Shown piece after piece: positions 1 through 8,081 of a DNA stretch of 12,859 nt. The stretch spans positions 1 to 12,859 of the forward strand of contig DKAR01000180.1 of NCBI GenBank assembly GCA_002450895.1, written 5' to 3'. This DNA comes from Proteobacteria bacterium UBA6921 (GTDB lineage: Bacteria > Pseudomonadota > Gammaproteobacteria > SG8-11). The number at the start of each line of letters is the position of its first letter. The first letter of the stretch is position 1. A program made the translations under genes and the position numbers. The notes under the pieces were generated by a model. It made no database searches. It saw nothing but the letters and a program-made list of their open reading frames with translations, and was not told where the DNA came from.

Positions 1-11
1 GGTAGCGCGGC

Positions 12-165
12 TAATATCGCGACTAGTCGACTCGGCTTGAAGTAGACGCTAGTGCGCCCCCTCTATGAGTGCCACAATGCCATGCGCACCGGCCCGAGGA
101 TGGTTTAGGTGCCGACAAAGTAGCTGGCGGCGACTTGATACTGCACGCGAACCTCCGCGTGAGGA
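12..165 (-). pseudogene. Decayed 3' fragment of a patatin/Omp85-type phospholipase gene
   Basis: Read on the minus strand, this stretch matches the last roughly 45 codons of the intact patatin gene at 1700-4003. The fragment reads EVRVQYQVAASYFVGT, stop, TILGPVRMALWHS, stop, RGRTSVYF; the intact gene reads EVREQYQIAASIFLGAETILGPVRLALGHSESGRTSVYF. Bases 84-106 are identical to 1772-1794. The stops are TAA (105-107) and TAG (63-65); each replaces a Glu codon of the intact copy by a single base change. The intact copy's own stop is not conserved, so the frame runs on leftwards. Clear similarity ends near 165, with a possible weak, gapped continuation to about 220. The rest of the gene is absent on the right side. 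It is best read as a degenerate remnant of a duplicated or lost paralogue; bases 166-279 show nothing else recognisable. Confidence 0.8.
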
Positions 166-279
166 AGTTGAGCCGACAATTCCGAGTCACGGCCACGGGA
201 TACCGCTCGACGTCGCGAGAGTGAGAGATCATTTTTCCTATTTTTTGGGGACGGTTGACTCAAACATGACCAGAGTCTG

Positions 280-1575
280 ATGTGCCGCACCCGGTGTTCA
301 GTGTTAGAATTGTTTTGTCTTTCTCAGGGCGCGTCATCTTTGAATTCATTGTACTCACCGACCCGTACGATCGTCAGCGCGGCAATTTCGCTGGGATTGT
401 TAGGTACAGTAATAACGTTGCTAACAATGTGGCCGGCGTACAGCGCCAATCACCCGTATATTATTGGTGATTGGGAAATCAGCTACGCGGGCGGGTTCGT
501 TCGTCGCGGCATATTGGGAGAAGTGATCCGGTGGCTGTCGACCGTGTTGGCAATCGAACCACGGTTGATTGTCATCAGCGCGCAAACGCTGGCGTACGTC
601 GTTCTTTTTATTTGCGGCGTCGCGCTTACGCTACCAGTCGTATCAAGATATCCGAAGTTTGCATTTCTGGCTTGCAGCCCGCTGACGTTGCTTTTTCCGG
701 TAGCGAGCCCGGACGGCGGTGGGCGAAAAGAGATATTGTTACTCGCATTGTTCGCGGTTCAGGCAGTTTTGTTATTGAAGCGGGCACCCCGTAGCACCCA
801 CGACATTGCGCTACTCGTCGTTACGTCCGTGCTCGGTGTAATCATCGTGCTTTCGCACGAAGCAATGGTACTTTTTATCCCGCTCCAATTCCTTCTGATC
901 CGCTGGTTCGCATCGCCGCGAATATCGTATCTGCATCTCACAACCGCCTTCGCGCCAATTGCTATCGCCTTTTTCGCTGTTGCGGCGTCGCATGGCAATG
1001 CACAGCAAGTCGCGGCCATATGCCAGTCGCTGGGCTCATACGCTCCCGAACATTGTCTGGATTACAGTGCGATCGGATGGCTCGGCATGACCGAGTCATC
1101 CGGTGTCAAAGCCGTGTATTACAAAATGGTCCAGCCTCCATTCATCGAATTGACTACCTTATTGGGATTCGTGCTGGGTGTGATGCCACTTGCCCTCCTC
1201 GCATCGGACGGCTTGTTATACCGATTGGTGCAAAACCGGCTACGCGAGCGAGGCGGTTTGCCGCTTCTCTCAATCGGGTTGTCAGCACCAATTTTTGCCT
1301 TTATCGTCGCAAGCGATCACGGCCGCTATTTGTATGTTTGGGTAACAGAGATTATGTTTTTACTCGCGGCCGCTTCGTACCACATGGAACCACCCGCCGC
1401 CCAACCGTCACTGAATAGTGTAGTTTCGACTCCTGCGGGGCAACGCGTGATCGCACTGTGTTGGAGTATTTTCCTGCTTCTTTACGCCGTCACATGGAAT
1501 ATGCCGGGGGTTTGTTGCCCATCCTCAATTGGCACTGGAGTACTTGGCCGAACACTTGCGGTGATCCCGTTCTGA
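280..1575 (+). CDS. Polytopic inner-membrane protein of unknown function (possible GT-C/Wzy-like enzyme)
   Basis: This 431-residue protein is very hydrophobic, with about nine to eleven predicted membrane segments by eye, the first near residues 30-50. I do not recognise the family. Polar motifs sit at membrane edges: GDWE (63-66) and GGFVRRGILGE (71-81) in the first large loop, SPDGGGRKE (143-151), HE (193-194) and, near the C-terminus, DHGRY. Acidic residues in the first loop plus scattered charged motifs recall GT-C glycosyltransferases and O-antigen polymerases, so a role in cell-surface glycan assembly is an inference only. The start is uncertain: there is no good ribosome-binding site before ATG 280, and GTG at 301 or TTG at 340 are alternatives. 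The gene appears richer in TTA/TTG codons and lower in GC than its neighbours, and it is flanked by homologous patatin tails, which would fit insertion or transfer. Confidence 0.72.
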   Translation: MCRTRCSVLELFCLSQGASSLNSLYSPTRTIVSAAISLGLLGTVITLLTMWPAYSANHPYIIGDWEISYAGGFVRRGILGEVIRWLSTVLAIEPRLIVISAQTLAYVVLFICGVALTLPVVSRYPKFAFLACSPLTLLFPVASPDGGGRKEILLLALFAVQAVLLLKRAPRSTHDIALLVVTSVLGVIIVLSHEAMVLFIPLQFLLIRWFASPRISYLHLTTAFAPIAIAFFAVAASHGNAQQVAAICQSLGSYAPEHCLDYSAIGWLGMTESSGVKAVYYKMVQPPFIELTTLLGFVLGVMPLALLASDGLLYRLVQNRLRERGGLPLLSIGLSAPIFAFIVASDHGRYLYVWVTEIMFLLAAASYHMEPPAAQPSLNSVVSTPAGQRVIALCWSIFLLLYAVTWNMPGVCCPSSIGTGVLGRTLAVIPF

Positions 1576-1699
1576 ATATCGCCACAGCGCAGTCCGTACT
1601 TTTGACCGCTTCCAAAATCCCATTTCAATCTTTGCGACAAGAGCATTAGGAAAACTCGCTTCCCTCTTTCGCTTCTTGAACGGGAATCGTTCGTTCCCA

Positions 1700-4003
1700 C
1701 TACATCGCAAGCAAGCGACCCAATGTGAAGTAAACACTCGTTCGCCCGCTCTCAGAGTGCCCCAACGCCAGGCGCACCGGCCCGAGGATGGTTTCGGCGC
1801 CGAGGAAGATGCTGGCGGCAATCTGATACTGCTCGCGAACCTCGGCATCAATTCCTTCACGCACGCGCCCCGCTTCGAGCGACGACCCGAAGTACGTGCC
1901 GCCACCTACTTGCGTGGGAAGGCGCGACGTTCGGTATAAATAAACTGCTCGTGCGAGCACGTATCCGGTCCCGACCAGTTCGTCAAAGTGGTAGCCCGAC
2001 AGGCGTAGAAATCCTCCCAACTGATACATATCGTACAAATGAAAGGTGTTGCTGAACATCGAACCGGCAAAGACCGCGGGCTCGACCACGTGACGGCCCC
2101 AGCTGTACGCGGAACGATATTCGAGTTCGGTGGATTCATACTGATCGTCCTTCGCTCCATCGCTGCGCACGACGCGGTACTTCGCACCGAATGCCGTTCC
2201 ACGGCCTGGAAAATCCGCATTATCGAGTTGATCGTACGAAAGGCTGAGCGTGGCACCGCGTTGGTTGAGATCTTTGTTTGGCAGTGTAAGAAAACCGAAA
2301 TCTTCTTCGGTCTTTAATTTTCCTGCAAACAGCCCCAGACGAATTTCGCCACGATGATCCGTTGCGCCGACATCCAGATGGGTGCGCAGTGTCGTCACGT
2401 CATACTCACCGAAACGCCGTCCGGAAACATAGAAAATCACGGGCTGGGTCGCGTACTCCAGTCCGCCGGAAACAAACACGCTACCTCGCGTCGCGGAATA
2501 CGGTTGATAGAGTTCCGTGGCAAGTCGATTGCGATAGCCGAACTGCGCATCGTTGCGCCACTCGGCGCCGCGCGAATTCAGCCACGTGGCACGATGACTG
2601 GCATTAAATGATACGCGCGCTGAACTATTGAGATCCGTAGCAAAACCGAACCCAAAGCGCAGATAATTTGGCCCCCAGGCTTTTTCGACCGGTTCAACAA
2701 CGATCGACCGTGCGCCCTCCCGATCCGCGAAGTGATATTGAATATCCTGCAGGTCGCCGCGCCCGTACATGCGTATCAAGCTTTCGTGAAAGTCGGCCAG
2801 ACTGAACGATTCTCCCGTCGACAGTTGCATCTCGGGCGCCAGCATCGACGACGCGACGTGTTGCGTGGGTTCAAAGCGATAATCCGTCACGGGACTTGGC
2901 TTTGCGATACGCGATTCACGCTGCCGTTGCCATGCCACATACGCTTCGGTGTCAAGACGCAGCGATTCAAGTCGGGCCAAGGCATCTCGTGCCGCATTCT
3001 CGCCGCGAGCGATTGCTTCGGAAACACGCCCAAAGTCTCCAGAGCCGAGGTCATTCAGTTCCGGCGACAGCAACACGTCACTTTCTTTCAGGGCCGCCAT
3101 CGAACGTTTCACGTTCTGTTCGGTCAGCAGATTGATGGATTGCGTGGACACGGAAAACATTGATTGCAGTTCCTGCTGCGTCATCAATGGCGTGCCGAGA
3201 TTGACGGCAATCACAATGTCCGCGCACATCTCGCGCACAGTATCGACCGGCAGGTTATTGAGCAGGCCACCGTCAACATACATTCGACCGTCAATCGTGA
3301 CCGGTGCGATGACCCCGGGCACGGACATGCTGGCCCGCATCACGCGCCCAAGATCGCCATTTGAGAAAACATGCGCCGTTCCGGATTCCAGATCGGTGGC
3401 TACGGCACGAAACGGCACAGGCAACGAATCAAATTCCTGGTCATGACGTCCTGCGCTGAGGCCAATCAGCTCGCGGATGAAGAACTCCACTTTGAATCCG
3501 GTGGTGGCACCCGCCGGAGCGAGTAGCTGGCCATCCCTCAATCCCAATTCCAGGTCGAAGTAGGATTGGAAATCGTCGCGTTTGATCTTGTAGGGAATCT
3601 CAGTGCGTGGAGGGTTGTCCCGAAAGATATTATCCCAATCGATGCGCTGCACTTGCCGCTGCATCTCCTCCGGCGAAACACCCGCCGCATAGGCACCTCC
3701 GACGAGCGCGCCCATACTCGTCCCGGCGATGCAGTCGACCGGCACGCGGAGTTCCTCGAGCGCCTTCAGGACGCCGACATGGGCGAGTCCACGCGCTCCG
3801 CCCCCTGAAAGCACCAAACCGATGCGAGGGCGATCAGTTTCGGCAACCGCAACGTTCCAGCACCCGAGATTGGCCCATAACAACAGCGACACAACGGTCG
3901 TACGTAATATGCTGGCGCGTATGTTCAGTTTTGATACCCAACCATGGTCATGAAAACGAACATCGCATGAATTGCGAAACCGCTTCAGGGGGTGTGCGAA
4001 CAT
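1700..4003 (-). CDS. Patatin-like phospholipase with C-terminal Omp85-type barrel (PlpD-like, type Vd autotransporter)
   Basis: Predicted 767-residue outer-membrane lipolytic protein. A hydrophobic segment (about residues 33-47) followed by AVA (52-54) looks like a signal peptide. The patatin domain spans about 60-255: the glycine-rich oxyanion motif SGGGARG (66-72), the nucleophile elbow GTSMG (Ser96), and the DGG motif (Asp244) of the Ser-Asp dyad, with PFRAVATDLESG and RASMSVPG between them. After a charged linker, residues about 385-450 resemble a single POTRA domain, and the rest is a beta-rich, Gly/aromatic-alternating barrel ending in TSVYFTLGRLLAM. This order matches P. aeruginosa PlpD, a family that hydrolyses phospholipids. 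An in-frame TAG lies two codons before ATG 4003, so no longer start is possible. That ATG has a poor ribosome site and gives a long n-region; a CTG at codon 26 would give a more usual signal peptide. It is transcribed divergently from the symporter at 4232 and convergently with the membrane gene. Confidence 0.93.
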   Translation of the reverse strand: MFAHPLKRFRNSCDVRFHDHGWVSKLNIRASILRTTVVSLLLWANLGCWNVAVAETDRPRIGLVLSGGGARGLAHVGVLKALEELRVPVDCIAGTSMGALVGGAYAAGVSPEEMQRQVQRIDWDNIFRDNPPRTEIPYKIKRDDFQSYFDLELGLRDGQLLAPAGATTGFKVEFFIRELIGLSAGRHDQEFDSLPVPFRAVATDLESGTAHVFSNGDLGRVMRASMSVPGVIAPVTIDGRMYVDGGLLNNLPVDTVREMCADIVIAVNLGTPLMTQQELQSMFSVSTQSINLLTEQNVKRSMAALKESDVLLSPELNDLGSGDFGRVSEAIARGENAARDALARLESLRLDTEAYVAWQRQRESRIAKPSPVTDYRFEPTQHVASSMLAPEMQLSTGESFSLADFHESLIRMYGRGDLQDIQYHFADREGARSIVVEPVEKAWGPNYLRFGFGFATDLNSSARVSFNASHRATWLNSRGAEWRNDAQFGYRNRLATELYQPYSATRGSVFVSGGLEYATQPVIFYVSGRRFGEYDVTTLRTHLDVGATDHRGEIRLGLFAGKLKTEEDFGFLTLPNKDLNQRGATLSLSYDQLDNADFPGRGTAFGAKYRVVRSDGAKDDQYESTELEYRSAYSWGRHVVEPAVFAGSMFSNTFHLYDMYQLGGFLRLSGYHFDELVGTGYVLARAVYLYRTSRLPTQVGGGTYFGSSLEAGRVREGIDAEVREQYQIAASIFLGAETILGPVRLALGHSESGRTSVYFTLGRLLAM

Positions 4004-4139
4004 CGCCTAAACCGTTTGAGCTCATCGATATACGACAAATCGTACACGAACTCCTTGCCCGACACGGCAGTTCAACAAAGCTCGTTTCGGTCGCGGGAAT
4101 ATGTACGGTTCCAGGCTTCGCTGGACCGGTGGGCATCGA

Positions 4140-4163
4140 ACCGTGTATTCACGAATACACGGT
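4140..4163. promoter_or_regulatory. Perfect inverted repeat, candidate operator
   Basis: Two 11-base arms, ACCGTGTATTC (4140-4150) and GAATACACGGT (4153-4163), are exact reverse complements separated by AC. The site lies in the 228-base gap between the divergent patatin and symporter genes, 68 bases before the symporter ATG. The symmetry and the two-base centre favour a dimeric repressor or activator site over an RNA hairpin. I cannot match it to a named regulator: it lacks the spacing of ArgR, LexA or TyrR boxes. Which of the two promoters it serves is unknown. Confidence 0.55.
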
Positions 4164-4231
4164 ACTGGAACAACTGAGTGACAATGCTCTCGGCGCACGA
4201 TGGTCGCACAAAACTAAAAACAGGAGCGTGA

Positions 4232-5584
4232 ATGCACGGCGCGGACAGTCGCACAGCCCTGGAAGGTTTTCAGCCCCGCTCGCTGCTTCAGCTCAGCGAT
4301 TACCTGCAGGGCCTGATCAAGGGTCGCCTTTGGGTCAAGGTTATCGTTGCGATGGCTTTCGGCGTGCTGGTCGGAACCCTGCTCGGACCCAGCGTCGGCT
4401 GGATTGCACCCCGTACGGCAAAAGTCATCGGTGACTGGCTCGCTTTTCCGGGCCAGTTGTTCCTCGCGCTCATTCAAATGATCGTCATTCCGCTGGTGTT
4501 CGCATCTGTCGTGCGCGGACTCACCGCAGTGGAAGATTTCGAGCGACTCAAGCGTATGGGCTTGCAGGTAGGTTTGTTCTTTGTTACTTCGACGGCACTC
4601 GCGATCGTCATCGGATTGTGGCTTGCCATCGTGATCAAACCCGGCGATTTTGTCAGCGGCGAAATGGTTCGGGCAACCCTGGGTTCAGCACCCTCAGTCG
4701 AAGCCGTGGCACCTCCCGAGCGTCCGCGCCTGTCAGAGTTGCCACAAAAAATCGTCACGTTGCTTCCCACCAACCCATTCGGTTCGATCGTGCAAAGCAA
4801 CATGCTGCAGATCGTGCTGTTTGCGCTGATCATCGGTTTGGCGCTCGCCGCCATGACGGCGAAGCAATCCAAACCCATGCTCGATGTGCTGGGCTCGCTG
4901 CAAGAAGTCTGCATGACCATCGTGCGCTTCACGATGCGCCTGGCGCCGATCGCCGTGTTTGGTTTGATGGCGCAACTGAGCAGCAAGATCGGCATCAGCT
5001 CCCTGCTCGGCATGCTCGTCTACGTTGGCAGCGTTTTGCTTGGACTCGGGATAATGTTCGTCCTCTATTTGATCGTCGTGTTCACGTTCCTGCGCCGAAG
5101 TCCGCGTCGGTTTCTCTCCGCCGTACGCGAAGTGCTGTTGCTCGCGTTTTCCACATCGAGCTCCGCCGCCGTGATGCCGCTATCAATCAAGACAGCGGAG
5201 GAAAAGCTGGGTGTGCGTCCATCGGTGGCACAGCTGGTCATTCCGCTCGGCGCAACAGTCAATATGAATGGCACGGCGCTGTACCAGGGCGTCGCAACCC
5301 TCTTTCTCGCCCAGGTCTTCGGCGTGGACATCGACGTGAGCGGGCTGGCGCTGATTGTTCTGGTCGCGGTGGGCGCATCGATCGGCTCTCCCGCCACGCC
5401 AGGCGTCGGTATCGTGATCCTCGCAACGTTGCTGACCACCGCCGGAATCCCACCTTCCGGCATCGCCCTCATCATGGGCGTCGATCGTCTGCTCGACATG
5501 AGCCGAACCGCAATAAACGTGTGTGGCGACCTGGTTGCATCACTTCTTATAGATCGCCTGACAGGCCCTGAACCATCGAGCTGA
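4232..5584 (+). CDS. Dicarboxylate/amino acid:cation symporter (DAACS, GltP/GltT-like)
   Basis: This 450-residue inner-membrane transporter is of the usual length and is complete. It should import an acidic amino acid or C4-dicarboxylate with sodium or protons. Visible signatures are the serine-rich hairpin SSSAAVMP (309-316), NMNGT (344-348), GASIGSPATPG in the second hairpin, and TM8 VDRLLDMSRTAINVCGD (417-433). In TM8 every position aligned to GltPh Asp390, Asp394, Arg397, Asn401 and Asp405 is kept (Asp418, Asp422, Arg425, Asn429, Asp433). Arg425 suggests a side-chain carboxylate and Asp422 an amino group on the substrate, so glutamate or aspartate is likely. The odd point is NMNGT, where the third residue is usually Asp and helps bind sodium. 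The start is supported by AGGAG at 4222-4226, five bases upstream. The N-terminus carries about 30 polar residues before TM1. An esterase gene follows after 69 bases. Confidence 0.95.
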   Translation: MHGADSRTALEGFQPRSLLQLSDYLQGLIKGRLWVKVIVAMAFGVLVGTLLGPSVGWIAPRTAKVIGDWLAFPGQLFLALIQMIVIPLVFASVVRGLTAVEDFERLKRMGLQVGLFFVTSTALAIVIGLWLAIVIKPGDFVSGEMVRATLGSAPSVEAVAPPERPRLSELPQKIVTLLPTNPFGSIVQSNMLQIVLFALIIGLALAAMTAKQSKPMLDVLGSLQEVCMTIVRFTMRLAPIAVFGLMAQLSSKIGISSLLGMLVYVGSVLLGLGIMFVLYLIVVFTFLRRSPRRFLSAVREVLLLAFSTSSSAAVMPLSIKTAEEKLGVRPSVAQLVIPLGATVNMNGTALYQGVATLFLAQVFGVDIDVSGLALIVLVAVGASIGSPATPGVGIVILATLLTTAGIPPSGIALIMGVDRLLDMSRTAINVCGDLVASLLIDRLTGPEPSS

Positions 5585-5653
5585 TGGGCTCCGGTCAACC
5601 AAACCGCGATACGGGCGTTATTAGTCTGTAGATCCACCGTATGGCGATTCGGT

Positions 5654-6610
5654 ATGCAACACACCGCTCCATCTCCGCGCACTTTCCTATTACGTTTGCT
5701 ATTTGTTCTTGGCATAAGCCTCGGAACACACGCCGCCGCTGCCGGAGAATTTCAAAAGCAAAAGCTATCGATCGGAAATGATGTTCGTACCTATGGCCTG
5801 TACGTTCCGGACAGAATGAACGGCCGGCCCGCCCCCTTGCTGGTCGCACTGCACGGTGGCCTGGGCAGCGCGGAAAAATTCTTCAACAGTTCGACGCTGC
5901 GCCAGATGGCGGATCGTGAACACGTTGTGCTTTTGTTCCCGGAATCGATGGGGAAAGCGTGGATCGACGCGCGCGATGAAAACCGGGCTTCGGATCAGGA
6001 TGTCGAATTCATCGAACGCCTCGTCGATCACGTGAAACAGTCAAACAACATCGACCCCAAATACATTTATCTGACCGGATTGTCGAGTGGAGGCGTAATG
6101 ACGTTGCGCATGGCGATTCAGAAACCAGGCCTGTTCACCGGCTTCGCGGCGGTTAACGCCAATCTGTCCGAATACATGCTTCACGAGATGCACTCTTCTA
6201 CTCCGGTCTCGATACTTCTGATCAACGGAAGCGCGGATACGCTGATGCCCTATGGCGGCGGCCAGGTCGGCGGAGGATTCGGACGCAATCGCCTCGGCAA
6301 AGTGATCTCCGCGCCAGACACCGCCGCGTTCTGGGCCAGGGTGGGCGGCTGCAGCAGCGAACCCGCCACGGTGGCCGTACCGGAAAAAGACCCAAGCGAC
6401 GGTACTCGCGTGACGCGCCGCGAATTCCAGAACTGCAATGAAGGTGCCTCAGTCGTGGCCATGACCATCGAAGGCGGAGGCCACAGTTGGCCCGGTGCAA
6501 AGAAGCGATCGCTACCCGCGGCGATGGTCGGTCCCCTTACGAATGAGATCGATGCGGCCGATGCGGTCTGGGAGTTCTTCAACACCCACACGCGAACCGC
6601 CGCCCGATGA
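5654..6610 (+). CDS. Secreted LpqC/PHB-depolymerase-family esterase
   Basis: This 318-residue alpha/beta-hydrolase has an N-terminal signal peptide (basic Arg9 and Arg14, hydrophobic 11-24, Ala-rich cleavage region near 27-30). It belongs by sequence to the poly(3-hydroxybutyrate) depolymerase/LpqC group (COG3509-like). Motifs run in family order: HGG oxyanion region (67-69), GLSSGG with nucleophile Ser144, NGSADTLMPY with Asp195, and GGGHSWPG with His277. The Trp after the catalytic His is typical of this group, whose members cleave short polyester or feruloyl-type esters; the true substrate cannot be read here. No polymer-binding domain is attached, so oligomeric or small esters are more likely than granules. 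The ribosome site before ATG 5654 is weak. The stop overlaps the next ATG, so the two genes are probably translationally coupled; the symporter 69 bases upstream may be in the same operon. Confidence 0.88.
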   Translation: MQHTAPSPRTFLLRLLFVLGISLGTHAAAAGEFQKQKLSIGNDVRTYGLYVPDRMNGRPAPLLVALHGGLGSAEKFFNSSTLRQMADREHVVLLFPESMGKAWIDARDENRASDQDVEFIERLVDHVKQSNNIDPKYIYLTGLSSGGVMTLRMAIQKPGLFTGFAAVNANLSEYMLHEMHSSTPVSILLINGSADTLMPYGGGQVGGGFGRNRLGKVISAPDTAAFWARVGGCSSEPATVAVPEKDPSDGTRVTRREFQNCNEGASVVAMTIEGGGHSWPGAKKRSLPAAMVGPLTNEIDAADAVWEFFNTHTRTAAR

Positions 6611-7413
6611 ATTCACACTGGCTGATGCTGCTGCTCACCTTATCGACAACCGCTGTTGCCGACGAGCTGACCCAATTATCCGACGAGTATCGCGACGCAG
6701 ACCCCTTGCAGTCCGCACCGCGCGGCCCGCGCAGACTGCACGGCTTGCTCGGCGGTGCCATCGTGAACTACGACAAAATTATCGGCGAACAGGAGCGCCG
6801 CAACGGTCTTCTGCCGTTAGTGATCCTCAGCTATGCAGGCACCGCCTACTGGGCTGTGGGCGGTGGCGGCGTGTGGCTGGCATCTTCAGACGACCGCCGT
6901 CTGCGATTCGGTGTCGCGATGCGTTTTCGGCGCGGTTGGAATGCGGACACCGATCCCGAACTGGACGGACTACACGACCGGAAGCGAACGGTTGATGCGG
7001 GACTCAGTGCCATGTGGCGCATGAGCGCTTTCAACATCGGTGCCGGAGCCTACACCGACGTGAGCGGAAACAGCGACGGAAAGTCGGCGACGCTACGCAT
7101 CTCCAAGCCGATTCGCGTTTCGTTGCGATGGAGCGTGACACCTTCGCTCGGCGCCGAATGGTGGAGCAGCCAGCTCGTCGATTACTACTACGGCGTTTCG
7201 TCGACCGAAACTTCACCTCAGCGCAATGCTTACGACGGCGTGAGCACAACAACATGGAGAATCGGACTTGGAACCGGATATTGGTTCGAAGGTGGCTGGC
7301 AACTCTTGGGCGGGATCAGCTACTCAAACTTTGGATCGGGCATCAGCGACAGCCCGATCGTCAATCGCAACGATTCGCGCGTTGCTTACGTCGGCGCATG
7401 GTGGTTGTTTTAG
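6607..7413 (+). CDS. MipA/OmpV-family outer-membrane protein
   Basis: This 268-residue protein has a signal peptide (hydrophobic 5-15, cleavage probably after AVA at 16-18). The mature part is a Gly/aromatic-rich chain of alternating beta strands ending in WWLF, with a terminal Phe as expected for a barrel recognised by the Bam machinery. LLGGAIVNYDKIIGEQERR near the N-terminus, FGVAMRFRRGW, and the repeated strand pattern fit MipA/OmpV. In E. coli MipA is described as a scaffold for murein enzymes; other members act as porins or adhesins, so the role here is open. Its ATG (6607-6609) overlaps the esterase TGA as ATGA, pointing to translational coupling. The pairing could mean a pore or surface partner for the secreted esterase, which is inference. 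Confidence 0.8.
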   Translation: MNSHWLMLLLTLSTTAVADELTQLSDEYRDADPLQSAPRGPRRLHGLLGGAIVNYDKIIGEQERRNGLLPLVILSYAGTAYWAVGGGGVWLASSDDRRLRFGVAMRFRRGWNADTDPELDGLHDRKRTVDAGLSAMWRMSAFNIGAGAYTDVSGNSDGKSATLRISKPIRVSLRWSVTPSLGAEWWSSQLVDYYYGVSSTETSPQRNAYDGVSTTTWRIGLGTGYWFEGGWQLLGGISYSNFGSGISDSPIVNRNDSRVAYVGAWWLF

Positions 7414-8048
7414 TGATGTTGCCCTCCGCAGGCGCGATGGCAGCAACGCGATTCGACCGTTGCCGTCGCGCAAAAGAAACGCCTTTCTCCCTGCCCGAGC
7501 GCAACTCACGAAGCCTCACGCGATGTTGCGCTGGCATTTGCTCTTCAGTCCTAACCTTTAATTAAGTTTTGTCAGTTTCAGGGCGAATATGAATTTCGTA
7601 GACTTTACATAAGTTCAACTACCACACGACTCTGATTAACATAAGAAAGTACGTTTCCGACCAAAATACAAAGGCAAAACAAGTCCACGAGACAATTTGT
7701 GTCAAGGAACAAAGGGGCCAGTGCGCAAAATTTATTCTTGTTGTCATCGCCCTGCATTCTTCCTATCTTTTCACGCCATCGCGCGCGATGACTTGCGGTT
7801 AAAACAAGCATCTTTCAGGCGTGCGACTGATGAGGCCCGGGTCGGGAGACACAGCGACTGTTGGACATGACGGATTGACCGAAATCCGAATGACTCAGGT
7901 GTACGTGTAAATAAGACACGCCCTGTTTGGCGCTCACGCAGCGCTGCAGAGAACGACTATCTGAAGTTTCGTCCTCTGACAGAAACGATTATCGGTTGAC
8001 TCGCATTTGCATCATGGTCCCACGTCGTGGCACTTCCTTCCGACAGGC

Positions 8049-8063
8049 TCGTTCGACGAACGA
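8049..8063. promoter_or_regulatory. 15-base perfect palindrome before the SorA-like gene
   Basis: TCGTTCG (8049-8055) and CGAACGA (8057-8063) are exact reverse complements around one A. The site ends 13 bases before the ribosome-binding site of the molybdenum enzyme gene. It could be an operator or a small leader hairpin that affects translation. Short palindromes arise by chance in GC-rich DNA, so confidence is low. Confidence 0.3.
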
Positions 8064-8076
8064 AAGCATGCACCCT

Positions 8077-8081
8077 GGAGG
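8077..8081 (+). promoter_or_regulatory. Ribosome-binding site fixing the SorA-like start
   Basis: GGAGG lies six bases before ATG 8088. The open frame continues upstream to an ATG at 8007, but that one has no such site, and the Tat signal starts just after 8088. Both facts select 8088. Confidence 0.85.

Noticed and set aside
1676..1700. Small hairpin (GGGAA/TTCCC) between the convergent membrane and patatin genes
   Set aside because: The stem is only five base pairs, alternative pairings compete, and there is no T tract on either side.
3607..4434. 275-codon plus-strand frame across the patatin start and into the symporter
   Set aside because: It overlaps two well-supported genes antisense and out of frame, and its Arg/Pro-rich translation is typical of a shadow.
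4618..5571. 317-codon plus-strand frame inside the symporter gene
   Set aside because: It is an Arg/His-rich shadow frame of a gene with strong family motifs.
7605..7811. 68-codon minus-strand frame in the long gap
   Set aside because: It has no recognisable motif or ribosome site, and its low-GC composition makes an accidental hydrophobic frame likely.
7875..7903. TTGACC as a -35 box for the sulfite-oxidase operon
   Set aside because: No -10-like hexamer occurs 16 to 19 bases downstream.
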